Shown here: one piece after another, positions 16,563 to 25,220 of the stretch | How positions within the stretch are numbered: the stretch's first letter is position 1 | Layout of the letters: each line of letters begins with the position of its first letter | Assembly (NCBI GenBank): GCA_963666865.1 | Contig: OY763072.1 | Coordinates: forward strand, 1,798,001-1,862,000 | DNA: 64,000 nt | Direction: 5' to 3' | From: Bin87 sp963666865 | GTDB taxonomy: Bacteria > Chloroflexota > Dehalococcoidia > Lucifugimonadales > UBA3495 | The notes under the pieces: model-generated | The model's input: only the letters and a program-made list of their open reading frames with translations | What the model was told of the DNA's origin: nothing | Databases searched by the model: none | Position numbers and translations under genes: made by a program

Positions 16563-17446
16563 GGGCCAGTAACCCATGCCCGCGCCATCAGTCCCAATTT
16601 GGCGCCTTTGCTGAGGCCGATACGCTCCCGGAACACGTCGTATCCGGCGTTCTCTATTTTTTTCAGGACGCCGCCATAGATGAGACCCAAAGCGGCCGGA
16701 CAGGCGCGGGAGCGACGGGACAGGTAGGGCAGAAGTCGCCGGCCGCTGGCGAAATGCTGGCGAGCGCGATCGATCTGGAATTGCATCAGTTTGCCGAACT
16801 CGTCCGTGACGATCCCATTGGCCAGGTCCGGTTCGGTCACGCCAAACCGTGCCATCTCGTCTTGTGGCAAGTACACCCTTCCAAATTCCCAGTCTTCCCG
16901 CACGTCCCGACAAATATTGGTCAGTTGCATCGCCAGCCCAAGGTCGATAGCCCCCTGGCGAGCTTCGTCACCGCCGCTGTAACCGAAAATATGGATACAG
17001 ATCAGCCCGACTACCGAGGCTACCCGATAGCAGTATTCCCGCAATTCATCAAAATTCGCGTATCGGGTCTTAACTAGATCAGACTCTACCCCGTTCAGTA
17101 CCTCTTCGAAATAATGCTGTGGGATTTCAAACGCAGCGGCGATGTCGGCGAGGCCGATGAAAAGCGGTTCTGTAGCGCGTCCGGCATACGTTTTGTCCAG
17201 CATCCCCCGGAGATAATTTACGCGCTCCAGTTTCTGTGCCGTGGTTCCTTCCGCGTCCACGGAGTCATCACAGTAACGGCAGAACGTGTAAGCGACGTAG
17301 ATCGCGCGCCTTTGGCGAGCGGGCAGGGTCAGGAAAGCGAAATAAAAGTTGCGGGCTTCCGTGCGAGTCACTCGCCGGCATTCTTCATATGCGGCGGCCA
17401 AGACCTGTGGTGACGGCGGTGATGCGCCCGAGACTGGCGTGTTCAT
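16550..17446 (-). CDS. hpnD: Presqualene diphosphate synthase
   Basis: The 298-residue product is a trans-isoprenyl diphosphate synthase of the squalene/phytoene synthase family. Both Asp-rich motifs are present: FCRYCDDSVD near residue 60 and NICRDVREDWEFGRVYLP near residue 180. The LNGVESDL segment and RARQHFASGRRLLPYL are family features. It condenses two farnesyl diphosphates to presqualene diphosphate. It lies between hpnC (gap 9 bases) and hpnE (overlap), the usual CDE order. Confidence 0.95.
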   Translation of the reverse strand: MNTPVSGASPPSPQVLAAAYEECRRVTRTEARNFYFAFLTLPARQRRAIYVAYTFCRYCDDSVDAEGTTAQKLERVNYLRGMLDKTYAGRATEPLFIGLADIAAAFEIPQHYFEEVLNGVESDLVKTRYANFDELREYCYRVASVVGLICIHIFGYSGGDEARQGAIDLGLAMQLTNICRDVREDWEFGRVYLPQDEMARFGVTEPDLANGIVTDEFGKLMQFQIDRARQHFASGRRLLPYLSRRSRACPAALGLIYGGVLKKIENAGYDVFRERIGLSKGAKLGLMARAWVTGPWLR

Positions 17447-17455
17447 AACGTCGGT

Positions 17456-18454
17456 TCACTCGCTGGGCAAACCGTAACCCATACCGAATTTGTTACTGAG
17501 CCAGGCTGAAGCAAGCAACCACGCCTTGCGACGGCCTGATAAAGCCGGCCGTTCGCTCAGTACGTCGTAGTCCCGTTGACGGATTGCGTCCAGAACAGCG
17601 ACGCCGCCGCGGGTGAATAGGGCCACCGCCAGGCGTGCCGACGGTTCGAGAGTTTTGACCAAAGGAGCGCCTTTTTGGAAAAGCCCCATGGCCACATCGC
17701 ACTCATAACGCAGCAGAGCGCGAAACTCGTCGCTGGCGCAACCGGACGCGATGTCTTCCTCACTGACGCGGTACGCCGACATATCGGCCTGTGGGAGATA
17801 GATCCGCCCTCTATCGCGAAAGTCCCTCGCCACGTCCTGCCAAAAATTGGTCAACTGCAACGCGGTGCAGGTGTAGTCGGCCAATCGCTGCCTTTCCAAA
17901 TCGTCATAACCAAAAAGATAGAGGTACAAATGCCCAACCGGGTTGGCTGAGTAGGTGCAGTATTCAATGACTTCGTCCAGGGCGCCGAACCGCCCGGACC
18001 CCTGATCAATGCGGTTGGCTTGGATCAAACGACCGAATGGCTCCCTGGGAATACTGAACTTCGCGACGGTATCCTGTACCGCGATCGCGATGGGATGAGA
18101 CGGTTGACCATGAAAAATCGCGTCCAACTCGGATTCCCACCAATCTAACCGACACAGGCGGTGCTCGGTCACCATGGGGTCAGGCTGGCCGGTTGCGACC
18201 GAACCGGAGGGGTGGCCCTGCGGGGCAGCTTCGTCGCCCAAATCATCCACCAGGCGGCACCAGGCGTAGATCGCGTAAACGTGCGGCAGTTTCTGTTGGG
18301 GAGTTATCCACCCACCGACGTTGAAGTTTTCGTAGTGGCTGCGGGCCAACCGCTCGCAGTATCGGTAGGCATCGACTGCCGAAACCCGGCTCGCGCTATC
18401 CCACTCGCCAGCCGGCGTAACGCGCGAGCAATTTTCTTCAGTTCGAGTGGCCAT
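17456..18454 (-). CDS. hpnC: Squalene synthase HpnC (hydroxysqualene synthase)
   Basis: The 332-residue product is the HpnC branch of the squalene/phytoene synthase family, converting presqualene diphosphate to hydroxysqualene. Motifs are AWCRLVDDLGDEA near residue 85 and TNFWQDVARDFRDRGRIYLP near residue 210. The N-terminal SHYENFNVGGW is characteristic of HpnC. It follows yjbQ by 5 bases. Confidence 0.95.
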   Translation of the reverse strand: MATRTEENCSRVTPAGEWDSASRVSAVDAYRYCERLARSHYENFNVGGWITPQQKLPHVYAIYAWCRLVDDLGDEAAPQGHPSGSVATGQPDPMVTEHRLCRLDWWESELDAIFHGQPSHPIAIAVQDTVAKFSIPREPFGRLIQANRIDQGSGRFGALDEVIEYCTYSANPVGHLYLYLFGYDDLERQRLADYTCTALQLTNFWQDVARDFRDRGRIYLPQADMSAYRVSEEDIASGCASDEFRALLRYECDVAMGLFQKGAPLVKTLEPSARLAVALFTRGGVAVLDAIRQRDYDVLSERPALSGRRKAWLLASAWLSNKFGMGYGLPSE

Positions 18455-18459
18455 ACCGA

Positions 18460-18903
18460 TTATTCACCGACGATTTGGACCATAACTTCACGAGGGCGGG
18501 GGTGGTCCAACTCGATGAAGAAGATGCTCTGCCACTGTCCGAATGGCATCTGCCCGTCGATGAGAGGGATGGTTTCGCTACAACCTAACATCAGGTGTTG
18601 CAGGTGAGCGTGGCCATTGGGCGATTCTTCCTCGGTCATATTCACTGTTCGCACCGAAAAATCGTTGTGCCGGTAATCGGCGTGGCGGGGGCACATTTCC
18701 TCCAGGAAACGTGCCATATCCTCAATCAACAACGGTTCGTTTTCGTTGATCTTCACCGCCGCGGTGGTGTGCCGTGAGTACACGACGACGAACCCGTCCT
18801 TGACCCGGGATTTTCCCACACAGCCTCTAACCCAGTCCGTAATGTCGATGAACTCGGGCGCGGCCGTGGTCTTGACCTTCAACGTAAAATTCTTGGTTTT
18901 CAT
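18460..18903 (-). CDS. YjbQ family protein (UPF0047)
   Basis: The 147-residue product matches the YjbQ/UPF0047 family: VVVYSRHTTAAVKINENEP at residues about 41-59, the DYRHND stretch, NGHAHLQHLMLG, and a C-terminal GQWQSIFFIELDHPRPREV. These proteins are small trimers with a conserved His-rich pocket; a weak thiamine-phosphate-synthase activity has been reported but the role is unclear. The ATG overlaps the shc stop as ATGA, arguing for translational coupling. Its location between shc and hpnC is unusual and may point to a link with hopanoid lipids. Confidence 0.93.
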   Translation of the reverse strand: MKTKNFTLKVKTTAAPEFIDITDWVRGCVGKSRVKDGFVVVYSRHTTAAVKINENEPLLIEDMARFLEEMCPRHADYRHNDFSVRTVNMTEEESPNGHAHLQHLMLGCSETIPLIDGQMPFGQWQSIFFIELDHPRPREVMVQIVGE

Positions 18904-20954
18904 AAGCTGCACGCCGGTAGGGTGGGGTTGGAATGAAACAGCCGATCACGGTAGCGAGCCAGCGCGATGAGGGGCCATGTGTTTCGGTAAAGGTGGTAAT
19001 TGATCATAAATCCGGCGGATAACTCAGTTCCTTGGAAACCGCGTTCTCCAGGTTGCGGCACTTTTTCGACACGCTCCCCTCTCAGATAGCCGGGAAACCC
19101 GGTACCTGTGAAATACGGCTCGTCCCAATCGCCTTCAGGTTTTTGGGTCCGCAGTAAAAACTGGACGCCGCGGTGCGTGGCCGGGTGGTCCACACAACCG
19201 GCCGCCAACAGTGCGATGATAGCCCAAGCAGTTTGGGAGGCAGTGCTAACGCCTACGCCATGTTGAGCCGAATCTACGTAGGAAGCGCAGGACTCTCCCC
19301 AACCACCATCTTCGTTCTGGTGTGCGCAAAGCCACTCCACAGCGCGCCGCACGTAAGGTTGGCTCATATCTTCGCCAACGGCTTCCAAACCCGGGAGCAC
19401 CGCCCCGAGGCCATATATGTAGTTCACTCCCCAGCGGCCAAACCAGCTGCCGTCATCCTCTTGCTCCGAACGCAGGTAACGGTAAGCCCGTTGCACGAAA
19501 TGCTCATCGCACCGATACCCCAGCTTGCCGTACATTTCCAGGACATGAGCCGTGACGTCGGCGCTGGAGGGGTCCAGCACCTCACCGAAGTCGCTGAAAG
19601 TGAGGGCGGTTACGTAGCCGTGGTTGTTGTTTTTGTCGAAGGAGGCCCATCCGCCGTCCCGGTTCTGCATACCGGCCACCCAATCCAGGGCGCGCGCGAT
19701 GGCCTGCTGTCGCAAATGGTCTTCCTTTTCCGGCAACGTCCCCAGCCGCAAGGCCAAAACCACTTCCGCGCTATCGTCGATGTCTGGATAGCAGTTGTTG
19801 TGGAATTCGAAGGCCCAACCGCCGGGTTGCACTTGGGGAGCTTGCACCTGCCAATCCCCTCCTACTAGGATCTGCTGGTCAATCAACCAGCGAGTCGCCG
19901 ATTCCAGCATGGGGTCGTCGGCCGGAATGCCACTTTCCGCCAATCCCTGTACGATGAGGCACGTGTCCCAGACTGGCGAGATGCAGCCTTGCACCGTCCA
20001 ACGGTCGTCCTTCTGGATGCCGAAACCGTCCAGGCCGCTGAAACCATGGGCCATGATGGGATGATCGTTGTCAAACCCGCACACGCTGAGGGCGATCAGG
20101 CTGTACACCCACGGGGGTTGAATTCCGCCCCAACTTCCGTCGTCTTCCTGGTGTTCCAGGATCCACTCAATCGCCTTGCGCTCCGCGCGTTTGCGGAAAG
20201 GGTTGAAACGCAGGCGGTTGTACACTGAGCCGATGGTCTTCTCGACGAGATGAACCACCCGCGGCAGGTTGAAACCCGGCGGCGCGGGCAGGGAATAGTC
20301 CGTGCCGGAGCGTCCGTTAGGCAGTAGCTCATCAATTGCGTGTTCCGGCGGTATGGGTCGAACCGGCCGGCGCGTCAGGACGATAGACAGGGGCACGATA
20401 CAGCCGCGAGCCCAGCTGGCGAACCGGTAAATGCTGAACGGAGCCCAGTGAGGTAGCAAGATCATTTCCGTCGGCAATCGCGGAGTCCCACCCCATTCCC
20501 ACTGGCCAAAGAGCGCCAGCCAGATTCGGGTGAACATACGTGCCTGGGGGATTCCGCCGCGCGCCAGGATGAATTGGCGTGCCCGGCGCATATGCTTGGC
20601 GTCCGGGTCTTCTCCACACAATTTCAAGGCGAAGTAGCATTCCACGGACGTGGACAGGTCTCCGGGGGCGCCGTAATAGACGGCCCAACCACCGTCATCC
20701 AGTTGCTTGCTCAGAATGTAATTGACGATGTGCCGTTCCCGCTCCGGGTTGCGGTGGCCCAGAAAACGCGACAACATCACGTACTCCGCTTCCATGGTGT
20801 TGTTGGATTCCAGTTCGCCCCACCAATAACCCAGGTCGTTCTGGATACAGCGGAAATGATCCTGTAGCCGACCGATGGCTTCGTCCAGGGATTGCGCCGG
20901 CGTGGCTGTCCCGGCGGCGTCTCTAAATGATTTTGTCAGCGTCTGTGTGGCCAT
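18900..20954 (-). CDS. shc: Squalene-hopene cyclase
   Basis: The 684-residue product is the class II triterpene cyclase that forms hopene/hopanol from squalene. The catalytic DxDD motif is DIDD at residues 391-394. Several QW-type repeats are visible, for example QEDDGSWGG (about 269-277), QNRDGGWASFD and QNEDGGWGES. The ending FMINYHLYRNTWPLIALARY is typical. It would be a monotopic membrane enzyme. The gene follows hpnA by 16 bases. Confidence 0.97.
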   Translation of the reverse strand: MATQTLTKSFRDAAGTATPAQSLDEAIGRLQDHFRCIQNDLGYWWGELESNNTMEAEYVMLSRFLGHRNPERERHIVNYILSKQLDDGGWAVYYGAPGDLSTSVECYFALKLCGEDPDAKHMRRARQFILARGGIPQARMFTRIWLALFGQWEWGGTPRLPTEMILLPHWAPFSIYRFASWARGCIVPLSIVLTRRPVRPIPPEHAIDELLPNGRSGTDYSLPAPPGFNLPRVVHLVEKTIGSVYNRLRFNPFRKRAERKAIEWILEHQEDDGSWGGIQPPWVYSLIALSVCGFDNDHPIMAHGFSGLDGFGIQKDDRWTVQGCISPVWDTCLIVQGLAESGIPADDPMLESATRWLIDQQILVGGDWQVQAPQVQPGGWAFEFHNNCYPDIDDSAEVVLALRLGTLPEKEDHLRQQAIARALDWVAGMQNRDGGWASFDKNNNHGYVTALTFSDFGEVLDPSSADVTAHVLEMYGKLGYRCDEHFVQRAYRYLRSEQEDDGSWFGRWGVNYIYGLGAVLPGLEAVGEDMSQPYVRRAVEWLCAHQNEDGGWGESCASYVDSAQHGVGVSTASQTAWAIIALLAAGCVDHPATHRGVQFLLRTQKPEGDWDEPYFTGTGFPGYLRGERVEKVPQPGERGFQGTELSAGFMINYHLYRNTWPLIALARYRDRLFHSNPTLPACSL

Positions 20955-20970
20955 GACAATAAAACCATGA

Positions 20971-21984
20971 TTAATGGCGAGACCGCAGATAGCCGTGGTC
21001 GGCGAACCAGCAGACGGCTTTCTCCAAGGCGCTTTCCACCGGGCTTTGCGGGATCCCCAGTTCGGTTACCGCTTTGCGGCAGCTGACGTACATGGGGTGG
21101 CGGGCGATTTTAATACCCTCCACCGGGATTGCCGGCTGGCGGCGCATTATGCCGCTTTCCACCCATTGGTCGCAGTAAGCCGCGCCCATGACGAACCAAT
21201 ATGGGAAACGAATGCGGGGCGCCCGGCGTCCGGTGATTTCGGCCAGCATTCCGAAAACTTGGCGCAAGGTCAAATTCCGGTACCCGAGGATGTAGCGTTC
21301 TCCCGGTCGCCCCCGTTCCATAGCCAGAATGTGTCCTTCCGCTACGTCGCTGACATCAACCAGATTCATCCCGGTGTCCAGATAACCGGGAATGCGACCC
21401 CTGGCAAAGTCCAGCGGGATGCGACCGGTCGGTGTCGGCTTGACGTCCCATTTGCCTACCGGAGCGCATGGGTTCACCACCACCACCTCCAGACCGTCGC
21501 CGTTCGCGGCCAATGCGATTTGTTCTGCGGCGTATTTGGATTGCTTGTAATGGCCGATCAGGTGAGTCGGGTTTGGCGGAATTTCCTCGTTCCCCAATTC
21601 GCCGGGCTCAACCCCAACCCCTTCCGGCAACCCCACGGTCGAGACTGAACTGGTGAACACAACGCGGCGCACCCCGGCGCTCCGGGCGGCGTCCAGCAGG
21701 TTCTGGGTTCCGGCGACATTGGTGTCGTAGATATCGCCCGGACGCTTGGCCCAGAAAGAGTAAGTGGCCGCGCAGTGATACACGGTTTCGCAGCCTTTCA
21801 CCGCGCGTCGCAGGGATTCAACGTCAAGTAGGTCACCTGGCGACTGCTTGACAGCTACATCGCGAATAACCACATCGTTGGCAGTGGGGCGGACCAAGGC
21901 GCGAACGTCCTCACCGCGCGCAGCAAGCCTTCGCGCCAGATTGCCCCCGATGAAACCGGTGGCTCCTGTTACCAGCGTGGTCAT
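20971..21984 (-). CDS. hpnA: Hopanoid-associated sugar epimerase
   Basis: The 337-residue product is an extended SDR protein of the HpnA family. It has LVTGATGFIGGNLARRL at residues 4-20, VVFTSSVSTVG, and the YxxxK-type YKQSKYAAEQ. HpnA proteins accompany hopanoid clusters; the substrate is uncertain. The ATG at 21984 overlaps the hpnG TGA by four bases. Confidence 0.92.
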   Translation of the reverse strand: MTTLVTGATGFIGGNLARRLAARGEDVRALVRPTANDVVIRDVAVKQSPGDLLDVESLRRAVKGCETVYHCAATYSFWAKRPGDIYDTNVAGTQNLLDAARSAGVRRVVFTSSVSTVGLPEGVGVEPGELGNEEIPPNPTHLIGHYKQSKYAAEQIALAANGDGLEVVVVNPCAPVGKWDVKPTPTGRIPLDFARGRIPGYLDTGMNLVDVSDVAEGHILAMERGRPGERYILGYRNLTLRQVFGMLAEITGRRAPRIRFPYWFVMGAAYCDQWVESGIMRRQPAIPVEGIKIARHPMYVSCRKAVTELGIPQSPVESALEKAVCWFADHGYLRSRH

Positions 21985-22697
21985 CGGAGCGCCGCCATAC
22001 GCGAGGATTGACGGGGCGCCAGGGTCTCTACAGCGGTGAGTAGGCATCGCGTCAATTGACGACGGGCCAGTTCCGCCTGTCGCCACAAATGTAGTAGTGT
22101 CGGGACGCGACCGGGATGCGTGACCAGGTTCCATGCCGCGCGGTGGGGGGTTCTCGCGTAAAGAGAGACCCAGGGAGGAATCTCCTGATCGGCAGTGTCA
22201 AGGACCACGCGCACGGAAGCGAAAGGAATGCCAACCGAGCGCGCGGCACACGACGCCCAGTAGTCTTCCATGTTAACTGAAGCCACGCCCAAAGCGGCGT
22301 AAACGGCCGACTTGATAACGATGCCAGCGACTGCGGGCACCGTCGCCGATGGGGTGGTTATGACACGGCATCCGCTGGCATGGGCCGCATCGGTCAAGGT
22401 TGAAGTCAAACCCTGGTTGGCCGCAATCGCGCCCGACGGGAAGCTGCCTTCGTCGGTAGCGTGGAACAAGTTGGCCACGTGGATATCGCCGGTTTTCAGA
22501 GACGGGTCGGAAGCTCCGCAGAAACCGGCCATAATCACCCCGGCCGGAGCCTCCGCCACGATGCGGTTCAAGCTGGCGGTGACCCGGTTCTTGCCAACCC
22601 CCGAGACGTGTAACGAAGCGCCGCGAATTTCGGCGTCACGAACTTCCCGGCGAATGCCGGAGAGTTCAGTGGTCATTGGCGCTACTATGGCAAGCAT
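21981..22697 (-). CDS. hpnG: Hopanoid-associated nucleoside phosphorylase
   Basis: The 238-residue product is a purine nucleoside phosphorylase-type protein of the HpnG family, which acts on adenosylhopane to release adenine and give ribosylhopane. Visible segments are MLAIVAPMTTELSGIRREV, VIMAGFCGASDPSLKTGDIHVAN and ASVNMEDYWASCAARSVG with the Met-Glu of the nucleoside site. No clear ribosome-binding site precedes ATG 22697; the longer frame upstream would overlap hpnH and looks unrelated. It sits directly after hpnH, in biochemical order. Confidence 0.9.
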   Translation of the reverse strand: MLAIVAPMTTELSGIRREVRDAEIRGASLHVSGVGKNRVTASLNRIVAEAPAGVIMAGFCGASDPSLKTGDIHVANLFHATDEGSFPSGAIAANQGLTSTLTDAAHASGCRVITTPSATVPAVAGIVIKSAVYAALGVASVNMEDYWASCAARSVGIPFASVRVVLDTADQEIPPWVSLYARTPHRAAWNLVTHPGRVPTLLHLWRQAELARRQLTRCLLTAVETLAPRQSSRMAALR

Positions 22698-22813
22698 CTT
22701 GTGGCCGGATGCCAGATCCGTGGTGCGGGACGTTCGGCAGGAGTATATGTGGCTGGTGTTCGTGGTCGATTGGCAGTTTCCGGTTTTTCGGACTATGGTT
22801 GGCACGGAGGGGT

Positions 22814-23890
22814 TCAGCCTACGCTGATCCCTCCTTTGTGAGCCGCGCCGGACTTGATAAATGTCACCCACTCCCGGGGTTTGCCGATAGCGTTGAAAAT
22901 AGTGGCAGACTCAAAGCCGCAATGCATCATGCAGTTGCTGCACCGGGGGTCGCGGCCGACTCCATATTTTTCTTCCCACAACTCCGGCTCATACAGATCA
23001 TCGAGTTGCGCAGTGTGCTCGTCGGCCAATGGGTAACAGGGTTTTCGCCACCCCATCACCGTGTAGGTTGGATTTGACCAGGCGGTGCATTGGTACTCGC
23101 GTTCCCCGCGCAGGAAGTTGAGGTAAAGGGGGTTGTTGTAAAAACGCATCCCGTCCATCCGCGTCGGGTCCAGCAGGTTGCGGAAAACGTTGCGGGATTC
23201 CTGGCGGGTCAGGAAAAGATCCTGGTCCGGAGCGTCCTCAAAGTCGTAACCGGGAGAAATCATTGATCCTTCCACGCCCAGGTCGCTGACGTAGCGGAAC
23301 ATTTCCCGAAGGTCTTCCACGTCGCTGTTGCGAAAGACGGTGGTGTTGGTGCAAACCCGGTAACCTCGCTCGACGGCCAGGCGGATCCCTTCCACCGCCC
23401 TCTTGAATACGCCGGCCCGGGCCACCGATTCGTCGTGCTTCTCTTCCATACCGTCCATATGGATCACCCAGCAGAAGTATTTGGACGGCGGGATTTTGTC
23501 CAGCATTCGGGGCAGCAGAAGCGCGTTGGTGCAACAATAAACGAAGTATTTTTCCTCGACCAGCGTGTTGATTATCTCGTCTATTTGCGGGTGGATCGTT
23601 GGCTCGCCACCGGCAATGGACACGATGGGCGCTCCGGCGTCGCGCACCGCAGCCAACGCTTCGTCCACCGCCATCATCTGGTCCAGTACGCCCCGATACT
23701 CTCGAATTCGGCCGCATCCAATACAGGCGAGATTGCACATTTCCAGCGGCTCGAGCATGGTCACCAAGGGGAACCGTTTGCGTCCTCGCAGCCGGTTTTT
23801 CAAGATGTACCATCCCATCCGCACGCCGAGCTCCATCGGACGTTTGGCGGGTTTCACGTTGATGGAAGGATCTCTAATCGTTTGCACCAT
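22814..23890 (-). CDS. hpnH: Adenosyl-hopene transferase, radical SAM
   Basis: The 358-residue product is the radical-SAM enzyme HpnH, which adds a 5'-deoxyadenosyl radical to diploptene to make adenosylhopane. The cluster motif CNLACIGC is at residues about 52-59, preceded by RFPLVTMLEPLEM. SIAGGEPTIHP, FCWVIHMDGMEEKHDESV and a cysteine-rich C-terminal CSNCMMHCGFE are diagnostic. ATG 23890 has GGAG upstream; a TTG at 23929 overlapping the previous stop is a possible alternative. This gene means the organism should make side-chain (extended) hopanoids. Confidence 0.95.
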   Translation of the reverse strand: MVQTIRDPSINVKPAKRPMELGVRMGWYILKNRLRGRKRFPLVTMLEPLEMCNLACIGCGRIREYRGVLDQMMAVDEALAAVRDAGAPIVSIAGGEPTIHPQIDEIINTLVEEKYFVYCCTNALLLPRMLDKIPPSKYFCWVIHMDGMEEKHDESVARAGVFKRAVEGIRLAVERGYRVCTNTTVFRNSDVEDLREMFRYVSDLGVEGSMISPGYDFEDAPDQDLFLTRQESRNVFRNLLDPTRMDGMRFYNNPLYLNFLRGEREYQCTAWSNPTYTVMGWRKPCYPLADEHTAQLDDLYEPELWEEKYGVGRDPRCSNCMMHCGFESATIFNAIGKPREWVTFIKSGAAHKGGISVG

Positions 23891-23925
23891 ACGGGCGTTC
23901 TCCGTGCGTTGGCACGTGGGATGTT

Positions 23926-25035
23926 TCAAAAGAGGCGATAGGCCATGAAGTCAATGAGATTCGTTGCATCCTCGGTGGCCCAGGGCGGCAACTCAAGCAT
24001 GGCCAGGGCATCGCGGCCTTCTTGTGCAGTACGTTCGGTCAATTCGTCGGTTTGCCGGGCTGCGCCGATGTCTTCCAATATCTCCATCACCCGGTCAACG
24101 TCGGATTCATCCAACGTTTCCTGAGCGTAAAGACTCAAGAGTTCGTCTCGGTCCGCTCCTCCAGCCTGTTGAAAAGCGTACACTATGGGGTAACTCTTTT
24201 TGCGTTGTACGATGTCGCTGTCGGTGGGTTTGCCGGTTATGGCTTCGTCGCCCCAGATACCCAGGTAATCGTCGCGTATCTGGAACAAACGCCCGATGGC
24301 GGTGCCAAAGCGGGCCACGCCCGCCAGTATCTCCGCATCATCGGTAGCAATGGTTGCGCCGATTACCAGGCTGCTGCGGATGAGCGCGCCCGTTTTCAGG
24401 GCAATCATGTCCAGGTATTCCTCTGCTCCGATGGTGGCGCGCTGCTCGAATTGCAAATCTCGGCACTGCCCCTCGATCATCTCGAGATAACTCTGGGTGA
24501 GCAGTTTAGAGACTCGCACTGCGGTGTCGGCGGAAACGTTTTCGCCGGCCATCAGCGTAGTCAGGTCTCCCAACGCTTGCATCGCGTCGCCGGCCACCAG
24601 GGCCCTCTCGGTCCCCCAAACGGCCCAAACCGTAGGTTGGTGTCGCCGCTCCAAGCCCTGGTCCTGGATGTCGTCGTGTACCAGCGAGAAGTTGTGAATC
24701 AGCTCCAGCGCCGCCGCTGCCGGCGCAGCGTGGCTGGGTTCTCCCTGGAAGGCGTCGCAGGCGAACATACACAGAGTGGGCCGCAGCGCTTTGCCTTGGG
24801 ACGCGGGGGTTGGCGACGGTACTCCGTGCCGGTCCGACCAACCAAGGTGGTAACGCAGTATAGTATTGACGGCGTGGCCGTCCAATGGTGGCACCGCTTG
24901 AGCTAAAGCATCTTCCAGATGAACGCGGTACCGCTCGAACATGTCAGGGAGCGAGGGCCCATCCGGTTGGACAGCGTCGCCGGCAAGCTGACTCGGCTGG
25001 CGAGCCTCTACAGCAGCGGTTGGTATGGTGCCCAT
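23926..25035 (-). CDS. Polyprenyl (geranylgeranyl/farnesyl) diphosphate synthase
   Basis: The 369-residue product is a short-chain trans-prenyl diphosphate synthase. It has the first Asp-rich motif DDIQD at residues 121-125 and the second as DDYLGIWGD at 255-263, with KALRPTLC and the GDAMQALGD helix between. It is the first gene of the hopanoid run and most likely provides farnesyl diphosphate for HpnD; product length cannot be read from the sequence. The residue five positions before DDIQD is Phe (NFSLVHDD), which is compatible with limited chain length. Confidence 0.93.
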   Translation of the reverse strand: MGTIPTAAVEARQPSQLAGDAVQPDGPSLPDMFERYRVHLEDALAQAVPPLDGHAVNTILRYHLGWSDRHGVPSPTPASQGKALRPTLCMFACDAFQGEPSHAAPAAAALELIHNFSLVHDDIQDQGLERRHQPTVWAVWGTERALVAGDAMQALGDLTTLMAGENVSADTAVRVSKLLTQSYLEMIEGQCRDLQFEQRATIGAEEYLDMIALKTGALIRSSLVIGATIATDDAEILAGVARFGTAIGRLFQIRDDYLGIWGDEAITGKPTDSDIVQRKKSYPIVYAFQQAGGADRDELLSLYAQETLDESDVDRVMEILEDIGAARQTDELTERTAQEGRDALAMLELPPWATEDATNLIDFMAYRLF

Positions 25036-25121
25036 TTTGGTAGCCTGCCGAGCGTGGAGTTAATGGGTGAGCGCGGCGCGCTGGGGATATGGGTAGGGGC
25101 GGTTTATTCCAACGATGCCAG

Positions 25122-25151
25122 AATGTAACCAAACAGCGGCGATGCTGTCAA
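25122..25151 (-). promoter_or_regulatory. Candidate promoter of the hopanoid operon
   Basis: On the minus strand a perfect -35 TTGACA (25151-25146) is followed after 18 bases by TACATT (25127-25122), four of six matches to the -10. A transcript would start near 25115, about 80 bases before the polyprenyl synthase ATG. It overlaps the divergent interval shared with the dehydrogenase gene. Confidence 0.5.
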
Positions 25152-25153
25152 GA

Positions 25154-25182
25154 TAGACATTCAACCATCGCCCGGCTAGACT
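25154..25182 (+). promoter_or_regulatory. Candidate promoter of the tartrate/isopropylmalate-type dehydrogenase
   Basis: TAGACA (25154-25159) and TAGACT (25177-25182) are separated by exactly 17 bases. They match the -35 in five of six and the -10 in four of six positions. Transcription would begin near 25190, 30 bases before the ATG. The two divergent promoters lie back to back, so they may compete or share regulation. Confidence 0.45.
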
Positions 25183-25220
25183 GCCAGCGGTATCAAACAC
25201 CATTAGAAAGGGGCGAAAAA

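Noticed and set aside
25089..25220. Longer start of the tartrate/isopropylmalate-type dehydrogenase at 25089
   Set aside because: It would run through the divergent promoter region and adds sequence unlike the family; ATG 25221 gives the usual N-terminus.
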